Origin: Rhodobacter sp.
GTDB lineage: Bacteria > Pseudomonadota > Alphaproteobacteria > Rhodobacterales > Rhodobacteraceae
Length of the DNA stretch: 64,000 bases
Assembly (NCBI GenBank): GCA_027490955.1
Contig: JAIXXB010000003.1
Location: 1 to 64,000 of the forward strand
Reading direction: 5' to 3'
This document shows positions 10,717 to 19,644 of this stretch, piece after piece. The first letter of the stretch is position 1, and each line of letters starts with the position of its first letter. A model generated the notes under the pieces. That model made no database searches, was not told the DNA's origin, and saw only the letters and a program-made list of their open reading frames with translations. A program made the position numbers and the translations under genes.

Positions 10717-12270
10717 CTAGCGTTCGGTCAGTTTCAACTCGATCCGCCGATTTTGCGCGCGCCCTTCGGGGGTGGATTGGTCAGCCACGGGGCGGTATTC
10801 GCCAAAACCTGTGGCCGCAAGGCGGGATGGATCAAAGCCAAGCTGATCTTGCATATAGCGCACCACCGACAGCGCCCGCGCTTGGGACAATTCCCAATTG
10901 TCGCGAATTGGGCCTGTGCCTGTCAGCGGCACGTTATCGGTATGGCCATCCACACGGATGATCCAATCGATACTGGGGGGGATTTGGCTGGAAATCTCGT
11001 TCAAAATCTCGACCACACCTGCAATTTGCGCTTGGCCTTCGGGGGCCAAATCGGCCGAACCTGCGGTGAACAAAACCTCGGAGGAAAAGACAAAGCGGTC
11101 ACCGACCACGCGCACGCCTTCGCGGCCCGCCAAAAGCGTGGAAAGCTGGCCAAAGAATTCCGACCGAAAGCGCGACAGGTTTTGATTTTCCGCCTCAAGA
11201 CGCTTGCGTTCTGCCTCTTCCAGTTCGGCGCGGCGTTTCTGTTCGCCCGCCACGCGCGCAAGGGCGGCATTCAGCTGGCTGCCCAGCGCCTCAATCTGTA
11301 CCTTTTTGTCGGCATCGGCCTGCGCAGACACATCCAGCATGGCCTGCAACTGGGTCAGTTGGCTGCGCAGCGCGGTGATTTGCTGGTTCAAAAGGGCCAG
11401 CTTACGTTCGGCCGCAAGGGCGCGAGACTGCTCGGCCGACAGCGCAGTTTCTGCAGCGGCCAGCAGGGCCTTTTTGCGTTCTTCCTCGGTTGGCAGTTTG
11501 GCCGCATCCGTCGCGGCAGCGGCCAGCAGGGTTAGGGTCTCCTCGGCGCGTTTGCGTTCCTCTTCCAAGCTCAGCGTCATCGCCGTGATTTCGTCATCGG
11601 CATTTTTCAACTTGTCGCGCAGCGCCTGCAAAGCGGCCGCATCGGCAAGGCGCGCGGCCTCGCTATCGTCTACCGCCACCTCACCTGCCGATGATTTCAA
11701 ATCATTCAGCAGCGCCTCCAGCGCCTCGCGCCGCGCGGCGGCAAGGCGGGCTTGTTCCTGTGCTGCGTCCACCTCTTGGCGCGCCTGCGCCAAGGCCAAA
11801 TCCAGCGCCTCTTTTTCAGAAAGCTGCTCTTTCAGGCTGTCCACTTGCGCCAAGGCCGTATCGCGCTGCGACAGCAAGGACGCCAGTTGCGATTCAAATG
11901 AGGTGATCTTGGTCTGCGCCTCGGCAAGGGCGGCTTCACGCTCGCCCAAAGTGGTGTTCAGCGTGGCAATCAATTCCGATTGCTGGGCATCGCGCGCCTT
12001 TGCTGCATCCAGATCGGCAGTCAGGCCTGTCACCTGCGCGCCCAATTCTTCGGCCCGTTTCTTTTCCAACCCCAGCGCATTTGCCAAATCGGCCACCTGC
12101 GCAGTCAGGGAAGAAAGCTCGTTATCTTGGGTGGTGATCGTGTCGCGCAGCACCGATTGCATCACGGTGAAAATGGTCAGCACGAACATCAGCACCATCA
12201 GCAAAACAGTCACGGCATCCACAAAGCCGGGCCATATCATGGCGCTGTCGCGTTTTGGGCGCAGAGCCAT
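10717..12270 (-). CDS. MotB/OmpA-like peptidoglycan-binding protein with long coiled coil
   Basis: A 517-residue partner of the MotA-like protein encoded 4 bp upstream. One membrane helix (about 12-36) carries a buried acidic residue, D18 in WPGFVDAVTV, the position used for proton translocation in MotB, TolR and ExbD. Residues about 42-345 are Glu/Lys/Ala-rich with heptad character, indicating a long coiled coil. Residues about 375-515 form an OmpA-type domain with GHTDNVP, NWELSQARA and EGRAQNRRIELKL, which binds peptidoglycan. The role is unknown; no flagellar, tol or exb genes are nearby. Confidence 0.85.
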   Translation of the reverse strand: MALRPKRDSAMIWPGFVDAVTVLLMVLMFVLTIFTVMQSVLRDTITTQDNELSSLTAQVADLANALGLEKKRAEELGAQVTGLTADLDAAKARDAQQSELIATLNTTLGEREAALAEAQTKITSFESQLASLLSQRDTALAQVDSLKEQLSEKEALDLALAQARQEVDAAQEQARLAAARREALEALLNDLKSSAGEVAVDDSEAARLADAAALQALRDKLKNADDEITAMTLSLEEERKRAEETLTLLAAAATDAAKLPTEEERKKALLAAAETALSAEQSRALAAERKLALLNQQITALRSQLTQLQAMLDVSAQADADKKVQIEALGSQLNAALARVAGEQKRRAELEEAERKRLEAENQNLSRFRSEFFGQLSTLLAGREGVRVVGDRFVFSSEVLFTAGSADLAPEGQAQIAGVVEILNEISSQIPPSIDWIIRVDGHTDNVPLTGTGPIRDNWELSQARALSVVRYMQDQLGFDPSRLAATGFGEYRPVADQSTPEGRAQNRRIELKLTER

Positions 12271-12274
12271 TGCC

Positions 12275-13306
12275 TTATGCCTTTCCGCCTGTATCGCGCG
12301 CGCGCAGCGCCGCCGTGATCGACGCCGCCAGCGCAGCGGTCGATTCCTGCCGCCCCGCTGACATTTCCTCGAGTATCTTCAAAAGCTGCACATCGATCGA
12401 CCGCAGGCGCATCCGCGCCTCGGCATCAAGGCCATTGTCCAGCCCTGCCTCGGCCTTGGCAGAAGTTTTGGCAAGCCCGTCAACCGCGCGGGTCAGTTTT
12501 GTCATGGTTTGCGACAACTCGGCCAACATGGCCACCACGGGGCTGGCATCGCCGTCTGCCTCATTTGACGTGCCTGCAATGCCGACATGGGTGATGGTGG
12601 ACAGCCATTCTTCCAATTCGCGGTAAAAGCGGTTTTGGCCATGGCCTGCGAACAATTCCAACAGGCCAATGACCAGCGATCCCGCCAATCCCAAAAGCGA
12701 GGAGGAAAAGGCCGTGCCCATGCCGCCAAGCTGGCTTTCCAGCCCGCCCATCAGTTTGGTGAATACATCCAGACCCGACTCGCCCTCTTGCGGGGTCAGC
12801 GCGCGGATGGTGTCAACCACGGCGGGTACAGTGGTGGCAAGCCCGTAAAACGTGCCCAAAAGGCCAAGAAAAACCAATAGGTTGGTCAGATAGCGCGTGA
12901 TATCGCGCGCCTCATCAATGCGCGAGGCGACCGATTCCAAAATGCTGCGTGACGACGCCGCCGAGATTTGCATCACCTCGGCCCGCCCGCGCAAAAGCTG
13001 GGCCAAAGGGGCCAAAAGCTGGGGCGGGATATCGTCTTGGCTGCCCTCGGCACCTTGGGCAAAGCGTTCGATCCAGCGCACGGAACGGCCCAAGGTGAAG
13101 GCCTGCCAGAAACAGGTGACCACACCGATGACGAATACCAGCGCGATGGCCCCGTTCAACCAAAGGCTGGATTTGGCCAGCGCCAAGACCGTGTCATGAA
13201 TAAGCCAACCCCCTGCCGCGACCAGCCCAAGCGCCAGCAGCATGAAGGTGATTTGCCGAATGGGTTGGCTGAAATAGGTGATCTGCTTTTGCGGCGTGTC
13301 GGTCAT
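12275..13306 (-). CDS. MotA/TolQ/ExbB-like proton channel subunit
   Basis: A 343-residue inner-membrane protein with four likely membrane helices at about 20-40, 48-70, 141-162 and 197-220. The last two carry the MotA/TolQ/ExbB signatures LGLLGTFYGLATTV and GTAFSSSLLGLAGS. A cytoplasmic segment (about 72-138) sits between helices 2 and 3, and the C-terminal 120 residues look helical and cytoplasmic. It is encoded 4 bp before the MotB-like gene, so the two probably form a proton-driven stator complex acting on the cell wall. The specific function is not known. Confidence 0.85.
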   Translation of the reverse strand: MTDTPQKQITYFSQPIRQITFMLLALGLVAAGGWLIHDTVLALAKSSLWLNGAIALVFVIGVVTCFWQAFTLGRSVRWIERFAQGAEGSQDDIPPQLLAPLAQLLRGRAEVMQISAASSRSILESVASRIDEARDITRYLTNLLVFLGLLGTFYGLATTVPAVVDTIRALTPQEGESGLDVFTKLMGGLESQLGGMGTAFSSSLLGLAGSLVIGLLELFAGHGQNRFYRELEEWLSTITHVGIAGTSNEADGDASPVVAMLAELSQTMTKLTRAVDGLAKTSAKAEAGLDNGLDAEARMRLRSIDVQLLKILEEMSAGRQESTAALAASITAALRARDTGGKA

Positions 13307-13414
13307 AATCTGCCCTTACTGTGCCTTGGCCAATGCACGGATGGTCTGTCTTGCCAAAGCATAGCAAATCGGCGCGCCCTGCCAAGCGAAACCCGCATCA
13401 TGCGCCAAAGGGCG

Positions 13415-14572
13415 CTAGCGGCAATAAGGCCCCGCGCGATAGCTTGCCGTGTCAAAATGCAAATGGTTTTCGTGATACCCGTCTGATCCGGGCCCAAGCG
13501 TGGTGCCAAAAATACCGCAGGCCCCTTGATGGGCTTTGCGGATTTGCTTGTTGTAATCGCGCGCGATTGTCCATTCGGTGCCATCGTCAAAGATAAAGCC
13601 CGAAATATCCAAAGCCTTGCCTTTGCCATGTTCGGAAATGCGCGCGCCGCGTTTGTTGTTGCGCCCGCGGCAGGCGTAATGGGCGGCGATGCGCAACTGC
13701 ACCACGTCGCGCTTGCCAAAGGCGGGGCGCATGGCGCGGTCGATCCATTCCTTCAGCGCGATGACTGTGTCGCATTCCACTGTCACCGCTTGGCTGAGTT
13801 TGATCCCAGCCACTTCGGTGACGCGGACAGGATCGGCCACGCCGCAGCCTTTGACCGACGATGTGATCGGCTTGATCTTTTCGCCTCGAATGGCGCGATC
13901 ACCGCAGACCGAGCCTTTGCGCGGCGCATTGGTGGTGGGGACAGAAGGGGCTGGCGCGGCGCTGGCCAATTCTTCGCCCGCCTCGCCCTTTGGCAGTTTT
14001 GCACCGGGCGCTGCGCCAAACAGCAATTGGATCAGGTTGGGCTTGGGCGCGGCGGGGCTGGCATCTTCTTGGCTTTGTGCGGGGGCAAGGCTGGCTGCGG
14101 CCACCGCCGCGACCAGCGCTGCGGGGCGCGGCGCGGGAAATGGGCTGCGCGCAAGGCCAGCGGGTGACGGCGCGGCAGCCTGTGCGCTTTGCACGGCGGG
14201 CGCGCCAGCGCTGGGCAGATCAGCGGGCCGCGCCTTGGGGCGCGGAGTTGCGGGGCTGAGCGCGCTGGGTGCAGGCGCAGCAAGGCTGCTGGGCGAAAGG
14301 GTTGGCCCAATGGTTTGCGGGCGCGGCAGGGGTTTGACGCTGGCCAAGGCTGCATCTGCAGTTGCAGGGGCAGGCGCGGGTTCGGTGGAGGGTTTAGGGG
14401 CGGGCGCGGCAAGGGTGCTGGGCCGAGGCAGGGGCTTGACCACTGGCACAGGCACCTGCGGCACGGCAACAAAGGGGCGCGGCATTGGACGCTGCGTGAT
14501 ATCTTGCCCCTGCACGGGCATGGGGGCGGCTAAGGCTGCGATGACCAGCCAGTTGCGCGCGCGCGCGATCAT
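13415..14572 (-). CDS. Extensin-family (LAS-type) peptidase-like protein, exported
   Basis: The 385-residue product has a signal peptide (MIARARNWLVIAALAAPMPVQG), then about 200 residues rich in Pro and Ala, and a C-terminal extensin-like domain from about residue 240. That domain has SEHGKGKALDISGF and HENHLHFD, which resemble the His/Asp zinc ligands of LAS metallopeptidases, and several cysteines. The name extensin is historical; a cell-wall peptidase or binding role is more likely. I chose the start at 14572 because the ATG overlaps the upstream gene's TGA (ATGA). The longer frame lacks a signal peptide. Confidence 0.85.
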   Translation of the reverse strand: MIARARNWLVIAALAAPMPVQGQDITQRPMPRPFVAVPQVPVPVVKPLPRPSTLAAPAPKPSTEPAPAPATADAALASVKPLPRPQTIGPTLSPSSLAAPAPSALSPATPRPKARPADLPSAGAPAVQSAQAAAPSPAGLARSPFPAPRPAALVAAVAAASLAPAQSQEDASPAAPKPNLIQLLFGAAPGAKLPKGEAGEELASAAPAPSVPTTNAPRKGSVCGDRAIRGEKIKPITSSVKGCGVADPVRVTEVAGIKLSQAVTVECDTVIALKEWIDRAMRPAFGKRDVVQLRIAAHYACRGRNNKRGARISEHGKGKALDISGFIFDDGTEWTIARDYNKQIRKAHQGACGIFGTTLGPGSDGYHENHLHFDTASYRAGPYCR

Positions 14573-15528
14573 GCGGTGCCTTGGTCGGGGGCCTGCACAT
14601 TTTCGGGTGCAGACACGGGTGCGCGGCCAAAATCGGGGGCAGCCGTATCTTGGCCAGCCTCGATGATGCTGCGGCGAATGGCGCGGGTATGGGTGAAATA
14701 CTCGTGCAACATCGGCCCATCGCCCATACGAATGGCGCGCTGCAGGGCAAAAAGCTCTTCGGTAAAGCGGCCCAAAATATCCAGCACCGCATCTTTGTTG
14801 GTCAGGAACACATCGCGCCACATGGTCGGATCGCTGGCCGCAATACGGGTGAAATCACGAAAGCCCGATGCCGAATACTGGATCACTTCGCTGTTGGACA
14901 CTTGCTCTAGATGATCGGCCACGCCGACCATTGTATAGGCAATAAGATGCGGGGTATGGCTGACCACGGCCAGCACCAAATCATGGCGCTGGGCGTCCAT
15001 CGTATCAATCTTTGCGCCCATGCCCGCCAGCAGGGATGACAGCCGCGCCACCGCCTGCGGATCGCTGCCCTCGTGGGGGGTAAGCAGCCACCAGCGGTTT
15101 TCAAACAGGCTGGCAAAACCTGCGCGGGGGCCAGAATATTCCGTGCCTGCCAAAGGATGACCTGGAATCAGATGCACCCCTGCGGGCATATGCGGGGCAA
15201 CTGCCGCGACAACTGCCGCCTTCACAGAGCCTACGTCGGTGATTGTGGCCCCTGCCATCAGATGCGGGCCAATTTCAGCCGCAATCGCACCCATTGCACC
15301 CACGGGGACAGCCAGCACCACCAAATCTGCACCGCGCACCGCCTCGGCCGCTGTCTCGGTCACGCGGTCGCAGAACAACTCGCGCGCTGTGGCGCGGGTT
15401 TGGGATGTTTTGGCAAAGCCCACGATCTCGCCCGCAAGGCCCTGCGCGCGCATCGCATGGGCCATGGATGATGCAATCAGCCCCAGACCAATCAACGCAA
15501 CGCGGTTGTAGATTGGGGCTGGGGACAT
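14569..15528 (-). CDS. Prephenate/arogenate dehydrogenase
   Basis: NAD(P)-dependent dehydrogenase of tyrosine synthesis. The 319-residue protein has the Rossmann motif GLGLIASSMAHAM at about 14-26, VLAVPVGAMGAIAAEI, TDVGSVKAAVV, and PGHPLAGTEYSGP, which contains the catalytic His and the substrate-binding region of the TyrA family. No chorismate mutase or ACT domain is fused, so it is the short TyrC/TyrA form. It follows hisC with no gap (hisC stop at 15529), a linkage common in alphaproteobacteria. Preference for prephenate or arogenate cannot be read from the sequence. Confidence 0.92.
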   Translation of the reverse strand: MSPAPIYNRVALIGLGLIASSMAHAMRAQGLAGEIVGFAKTSQTRATARELFCDRVTETAAEAVRGADLVVLAVPVGAMGAIAAEIGPHLMAGATITDVGSVKAAVVAAVAPHMPAGVHLIPGHPLAGTEYSGPRAGFASLFENRWWLLTPHEGSDPQAVARLSSLLAGMGAKIDTMDAQRHDLVLAVVSHTPHLIAYTMVGVADHLEQVSNSEVIQYSASGFRDFTRIAASDPTMWRDVFLTNKDAVLDILGRFTEELFALQRAIRMGDGPMLHEYFTHTRAIRRSIIEAGQDTAAPDFGRAPVSAPENVQAPDQGTA

Positions 15529-16614
15529 TTACTTAAGACCTTTAAATTGACCAATGGCAAAGGCAACGCGGCGGCAGGCAGCCTCGTCCCCAATGGTGAT
15601 GCGCAGGGCATGGGCCAGCCCATAATTTGCCACATGGCGCACGATGATGCCAACAGATTGCAAATGCGCGTCAACAGCGCGCGCCTCCTCCTCGCCCGCA
15701 AAGCGGGCCAGCACAAAATTGGCATGGCTTTCATCCACGCCAATACCCATCTTGACCAACTCGCCCTGCAACCAAGCCCTGCCGCGCGCAGTGTCGGCGA
15801 CAGTTTGGGCGATGAAACCTTGGTCGCGCACTGCCGCCTCGGCCACATCCAGCGCCACATTCGATAGGTTGAACGGGCCGCGCACGCGGTTGAGCACATC
15901 GATAATCGCGCGCGGGCCATAGGCCCAGCCCACGCGCATCCCGCCAAGACCATAGGCTTTGGAAAAGGTGCGCAGCATGACAACATTGTCGCGCTCGCTG
16001 GCTAGGGATGCGCCACCATCATAGCCTGCCGCAAATTCGGCATAGGCCCCATCCAGCACCAAGATAACATGGGCAGGCAGACCATCGGCCAGTTTGCGCA
16101 GGGCGGGTATCGGCAGCATCGTGCCCGTGGGATTGGCAGGGTTGGCGATAAAGACCAAGCGGGTCTTGTCATCGACCGCCGCTAAAATCGCCGCAGGATC
16201 AACAGTGCGGTTGGTTTCGGCCACCTCAACAGGTGTCGCACCCGAAGCCAGCGCGGAAATGCGATACATCAAAAACCCGTGCTGGGTGTGGATCACGGCC
16301 GTGCGCGGCCCGCCATAGGCTTGGCACAGAAAATGGATGATCTCGTCGCTGCCCACCCCGCAAATGATGCGGCCCGCCTCTAGCCCATGCACATCGGCAA
16401 TGGCCGCGCGCAGCGCAGCATGGTCGGTCGATGGGTAAAGATGCAGCTTTTGCACCGCGCGGGACAAAGCCTCGCGCGCAGCATCAGAGGGGCCAGAGAG
16501 GTTTTCGTTCGACGACAGTTTCAACGGGTTTGCCACGCCAGCAATGGCGGACTTACCCCCTTGATAAAGGTCAATCTTCATTATGCCCGAACGCGGACGC
16601 ACAGCACTGGCCAT
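15529..16614 (-). CDS. hisC: Histidinol-phosphate aminotransferase
   Basis: PLP enzyme converting imidazole-acetol phosphate to histidinol phosphate; in this genomic context it may also act on aromatic amino acids. The 361-residue product has [12 protein letters not shown] near the N-terminus, NPANPTGT, and the PLP lysine K219 in [15 protein letters not shown] chose ATG 16614 ([20 protein letters not shown]) because homologues begin with a similar RP.PGI segment. The gene runs directly into tyrA/tyrC. Confidence 0.94.
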   Translation of the reverse strand: MASAVRPRSGIMKIDLYQGGKSAIAGVANPLKLSSNENLSGPSDAAREALSRAVQKLHLYPSTDHAALRAAIADVHGLEAGRIICGVGSDEIIHFLCQAYGGPRTAVIHTQHGFLMYRISALASGATPVEVAETNRTVDPAAILAAVDDKTRLVFIANPANPTGTMLPIPALRKLADGLPAHVILVLDGAYAEFAAGYDGGASLASERDNVVMLRTFSKAYGLGGMRVGWAYGPRAIIDVLNRVRGPFNLSNVALDVAEAAVRDQGFIAQTVADTARGRAWLQGELVKMGIGVDESHANFVLARFAGEEEARAVDAHLQSVGIIVRHVANYGLAHALRITIGDEAACRRVAFAIGQFKGLK

Positions 16615-16704
16615 GTATTTCCCCAACCTACCTTCACATCTTTTAGCCGCGCCAGCCCCGTTGTGCCAGTGCCTTTTGACCGCGAGGTCATGGTTTAGCA
16701 AAAG

Positions 16705-18129
16705 TTAAACCGCCAGAAAGTTGACGAATTGCCACGGATCGGTTGCATCACCCTCTTCGGCAAAGCGGTTGATGCGATGGGACAGGGGTGTCCAATCGGT
16801 ATAATAGGCCTCAATACGGCCCAAATAGGGGCGCTGCACGGCCAAGCAGCGGGCGTGATCCATTTCATCAGCCTCGACAAAGCCTGCCTTGGGGTTTTCA
16901 ATGGCCCAGACAATCGCCGCCAAAACGGCAGATGTCACCTGCATCCCCGTGGCGTTTTGATAAGGCGCCAGCGCGCGGGCCTGCGCGATCGACAGGCGCG
17001 ATCCGTACCACAGCGCGCCCTTGGCATGGCCATAAATCAGCACGCCCAAATCATCACCGCCTGCGACAATTTCATCAGCCGTAAGGATATGCTTTTCGCG
17101 CGGCAATTGGCCCGCACCGTTGATTTCATGCAGCGACAAAATCGCGTCGGGGCATGGGTGATAGGCATAATGGCAGGTCGGGCGAAAGACGGGACGATCC
17201 CCCTGCCACACAGTGTAATAATCTGAAATCGACAGCGCCTCGTTATGGGTGACGACATAGCCAAACTGCGGGCCAACATCGGGGCACCAACTGCGCACAC
17301 GGGTATCGGCACCGGGGCGGTCGATCCAAATGGCATAGCCCGCGCCATCCTTAAAGGCATGGCCATGGGGCGGCAGGCGCCTTTCATGCGTGCCCCAGCC
17401 CAGTTCGGCGGGCTGATAGCCTTCGGACAACAGACCATCGACTGACCATGTGTTGACAAACACGCCAGCGGGGCGCGGGCGGGCGGAAATTTGCGTGTCG
17501 CGTTCGGCCACATGCACGCCCTTGATGCCAAGGCTTTGCATCAACTTGGCCCAGCCCTCGCGCGTATCGGGGGCATCGCAGGGCTGGCCCAAATCGGCAG
17601 CAAGGCGCAGCATCGCCTCTTTCAGCAGCCACGACACCATCCCCGGATTGGCCCCACAACAGGAAATCGACGTTGGCCCGCCGATGTAATCTTGGCCAAG
17701 GCGGCGGACTTTTTCGCGCAGCGGGTAGTTGGTGCGATCTTTGTTCGGCAATGGGCTGCCAAAGTAAAACCCCGGCCAAGGTTCAATCACCGTATCCAGA
17801 TACATCACGCCAAGGCGCTGACACAGCAGCATAATTTCAATGCTATCGACATCCACCGACAGATTAACCACCATCCCGCGCCCATGTGGAAACAACGCGC
17901 TAAGCGTGGGTTCCAGATTTTCGGGGGTCAGGGCCAGCGGCAGATGGGCAATTCCATGATCTGCCAGAATTGGGGCGAAATCCGACATCGGCTCGATCAC
18001 AGTGATCTGCGCAGGATCAATGGCGATATGGCGCAAGATCAACGGCAAAGTGCCCCGCCCAATCGAGCCAAAGCCAATCATCACCATCGGCCCATCATAA
18101 CGGGCATGTATCTGCGCAGGCGTTGTCAT
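16705..18129 (-). CDS. hss: Homospermidine synthase
   Basis: Makes sym-homospermidine from putrescine (or putrescine and spermidine) using NAD as cofactor; this polyamine is typical of alphaproteobacteria. The 474-residue protein begins with a Rossmann segment (MVMIGFGSIGRGTLPLILRH) and contains SCCGANPGMVSWLLKEA, STHGV-type loops replaced by family-specific GWGTHERRLP, and AGYAIWIDRPGAD. Length agrees with the bacterial family. The start overlaps the upstream TGA by ATGA. The saccharopine dehydrogenase-like fold is inferred from these motifs. Confidence 0.93.
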   Translation of the reverse strand: MTTPAQIHARYDGPMVMIGFGSIGRGTLPLILRHIAIDPAQITVIEPMSDFAPILADHGIAHLPLALTPENLEPTLSALFPHGRGMVVNLSVDVDSIEIMLLCQRLGVMYLDTVIEPWPGFYFGSPLPNKDRTNYPLREKVRRLGQDYIGGPTSISCCGANPGMVSWLLKEAMLRLAADLGQPCDAPDTREGWAKLMQSLGIKGVHVAERDTQISARPRPAGVFVNTWSVDGLLSEGYQPAELGWGTHERRLPPHGHAFKDGAGYAIWIDRPGADTRVRSWCPDVGPQFGYVVTHNEALSISDYYTVWQGDRPVFRPTCHYAYHPCPDAILSLHEINGAGQLPREKHILTADEIVAGGDDLGVLIYGHAKGALWYGSRLSIAQARALAPYQNATGMQVTSAVLAAIVWAIENPKAGFVEADEMDHARCLAVQRPYLGRIEAYYTDWTPLSHRINRFAEEGDATDPWQFVNFLAV

Positions 18130-18662
18130 TTTAGCTTGCCCGTGCGCGCAGACAGCCAATCCATCGCCGCCAAAAGCACCCCCGAAATCACAAAGGTCAG
18201 GTGAATAACCACCATCCAATACAGCGTGCTTTCATCAATCGCACTGCTGCCAGGCTTGCCCAAGGACATAAAGGTTTTCAGCAGATGAATCCCCGAAATC
18301 GCCACAATGCTGGCGATCAGTTTCATCTTCAGGCCCGAAAAATCGACCTTGCCCATCCAATCGGGGCGGTCACGGGTTTCGGGAATATCCAGTTTCGAGA
18401 CAAAGTTTTCATAGCCCGAAAACAACACAATCAGCAAAAGATTGGCCGCCAGCGACAGATCAATCAGCGTCAAAATCGCCAAAATCCCTTGGTCGGCGGT
18501 CATGGTCATCACTTTGCCCGCATAATAATACAACTCTTTCAAGAAGATAACCATCAACATGCCAAGGCTGACCACAAGGCCCAGATACATCGGGGCCATC
18601 AGCCAGCGGCTGGCAAAAAGCCCACGTTCAAACTGGCTTTCAATATTGGGTTTTTCCGACAT
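18126..18662 (-). CDS. UPF0114 (YqhA-type) membrane protein
   Basis: A 178-residue integral membrane protein with about four hydrophobic segments: residues 21-42, 60-82, 112-130 and 148-170. It matches the TIGR00645/YqhA family, recognisable from FERGLFASRWLMAPMY near the N-terminus and LFSGYENFVSK after the second helix. The biochemical role of the family is not established. It is the first gene of a two-gene unit with homospermidine synthase (4-bp overlap), so a link to polyamine physiology is possible but only inferred from position. Confidence 0.88.
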   Translation of the reverse strand: MSEKPNIESQFERGLFASRWLMAPMYLGLVVSLGMLMVIFLKELYYYAGKVMTMTADQGILAILTLIDLSLAANLLLIVLFSGYENFVSKLDIPETRDRPDWMGKVDFSGLKMKLIASIVAISGIHLLKTFMSLGKPGSSAIDESTLYWMVVIHLTFVISGVLLAAMDWLSARTGKLK

Positions 18663-18679
18663 CGGCGCGACCTTTCTTT

Positions 18680-18709
18680 GAAAAAGAAAGGCCCGCCGAA
18701 TGGCGGGCC
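18680..18709 (-). terminator. Rho-independent terminator of rpsD
   Basis: Perfect 8-bp stem GGCCCGCC/GGCGGGCC with loop GAAT (18690-18709), followed on the minus strand by CTTTCTTTTT. It lies about 27 bp past the rpsD stop and separates rpsD from the UPF0114 gene. Confidence 0.88.
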
Positions 18710-18735
18710 CCCTGAACTGCCAGCGGGGGCAGAAA

Positions 18736-19356
18736 TTAGTTTTTGGCGTAGTATTCGACGATCAAGTTGGGTTCCATTTGCACAGGATATGGAACATCCG
18801 ACAGGGTTGGCGTGCGCACAAAAGTAGCGCCCATTTTCTGGCGGTCAAATTCGATGTAATCGGGCACGTCGCGCTCGGCCAAATCCAAGGCTTCGATCAC
18901 AACGGCCAGTTGACGCGACTTTTCGCGCACTGCGATCACGTCACCCTCTTTGACGCGATACGACGCGATGTTCACGCGCGCGCCATTCACAGTCACATGG
19001 CCGTGGTTGACAAATTGGCGGGCGGCAAAAATGGTTGGTACGAATTTGGCGCGATAGACAACCGCATCCAAACGACGCTCCAACAGGCCCACCAGCATCT
19101 CGCCCGTATCGCCGCGCACACGCTCGGCCTCGGCATAGATTTTGCGGAACTGCTTTTCGGTCAAATCGCCGTAATAGCCCTTCAGCTTTTGCTTGGCGCG
19201 CAACTGCGTGCCGAAGTCCGACAATTTGTTCTTGCGGCGCTGGCCGTGCTGGCCTGGGCCATATTCGCGCTTGTTCACAGGCGATTTGGGGCGGCCCCAA
19301 ATGTTTTCGCCCATACGGCGGTCGATCTTATACTTGGCAGACGTGCGTTTGGTCAC
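18736..19356 (-). CDS. rpsD: 30S ribosomal protein S4
   Basis: Primary 16S rRNA-binding protein of the small subunit. The product is 206 residues, exactly the usual length in Rhodobacteraceae, with [17 protein letters not shown] after a basic N-terminus and an S4 RNA-binding domain from about residue 95 ([11 protein letters not shown]...NHGHVTVNG). I chose the GTG at 19356 ([14 protein letters not shown]) because it matches relatives and has AAGGAG seven bases upstream; the longer frame adds an unsupported 11 residues. The gene is monocistronic here, with its own terminator. Confidence 0.96.
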   Translation of the reverse strand: MTKRTSAKYKIDRRMGENIWGRPKSPVNKREYGPGQHGQRRKNKLSDFGTQLRAKQKLKGYYGDLTEKQFRKIYAEAERVRGDTGEMLVGLLERRLDAVVYRAKFVPTIFAARQFVNHGHVTVNGARVNIASYRVKEGDVIAVREKSRQLAVVIEALDLAERDVPDYIEFDRQKMGATFVRTPTLSDVPYPVQMEPNLIVEYYAKN

Positions 19357-19480
19357 GGCTGATCTCCTTCGATTTGGGGCGCGGGCCAAGCGTTTACCAC
19401 GGGGCCTTTGCCGATGAAGGGCGTTGTCCTTTGGGCGCTAACCCCGACAGGCTACCCCTTGCGGGGGCCACCAACACCAA

Positions 19481-19506
19481 TAAAAAGACCCAGAGTAGCC
19501 TCTGGG
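19481..19506 (-). terminator. Rho-independent terminator downstream of the Hint-protein gene
   Basis: Stem CCCAGAG/CTCTGGG with loop TAGC (19489-19506), followed on the minus strand by TCTTTTTA. It lies about 140 bp past the Hint gene stop and about 125 bp before the rpsD start, insulating the two genes. Confidence 0.75.
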
Positions 19507-19644
19507 CCAGCTTTTCCTTACGGAATGGCGCGCTTATACAACCCAAACCACCAGAGTCAACACCCGCCCCTGTCACATGGGCACAAATATCCACGCGGCG
19601 CGCGCGCAGCGCGGGGGCAGTCGCCCCCCTTTTGCACTAGGGGG

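Noticed and set aside
10717-13306. MotA/MotB-like pair as a Zorya anti-phage system
   Set aside because: No ZorC, ZorD or ZorE gene is adjacent, and neighbours are amino-acid and cell-wall genes. It looks like a core-genome motor, not a defence island.
14573-14821. N-terminal extension of the extensin-like protein
   Set aside because: It is Arg/Pro-rich shadow sequence within tyrA/tyrC; the start at 14572 yields a clean signal peptide and an ATGA overlap.
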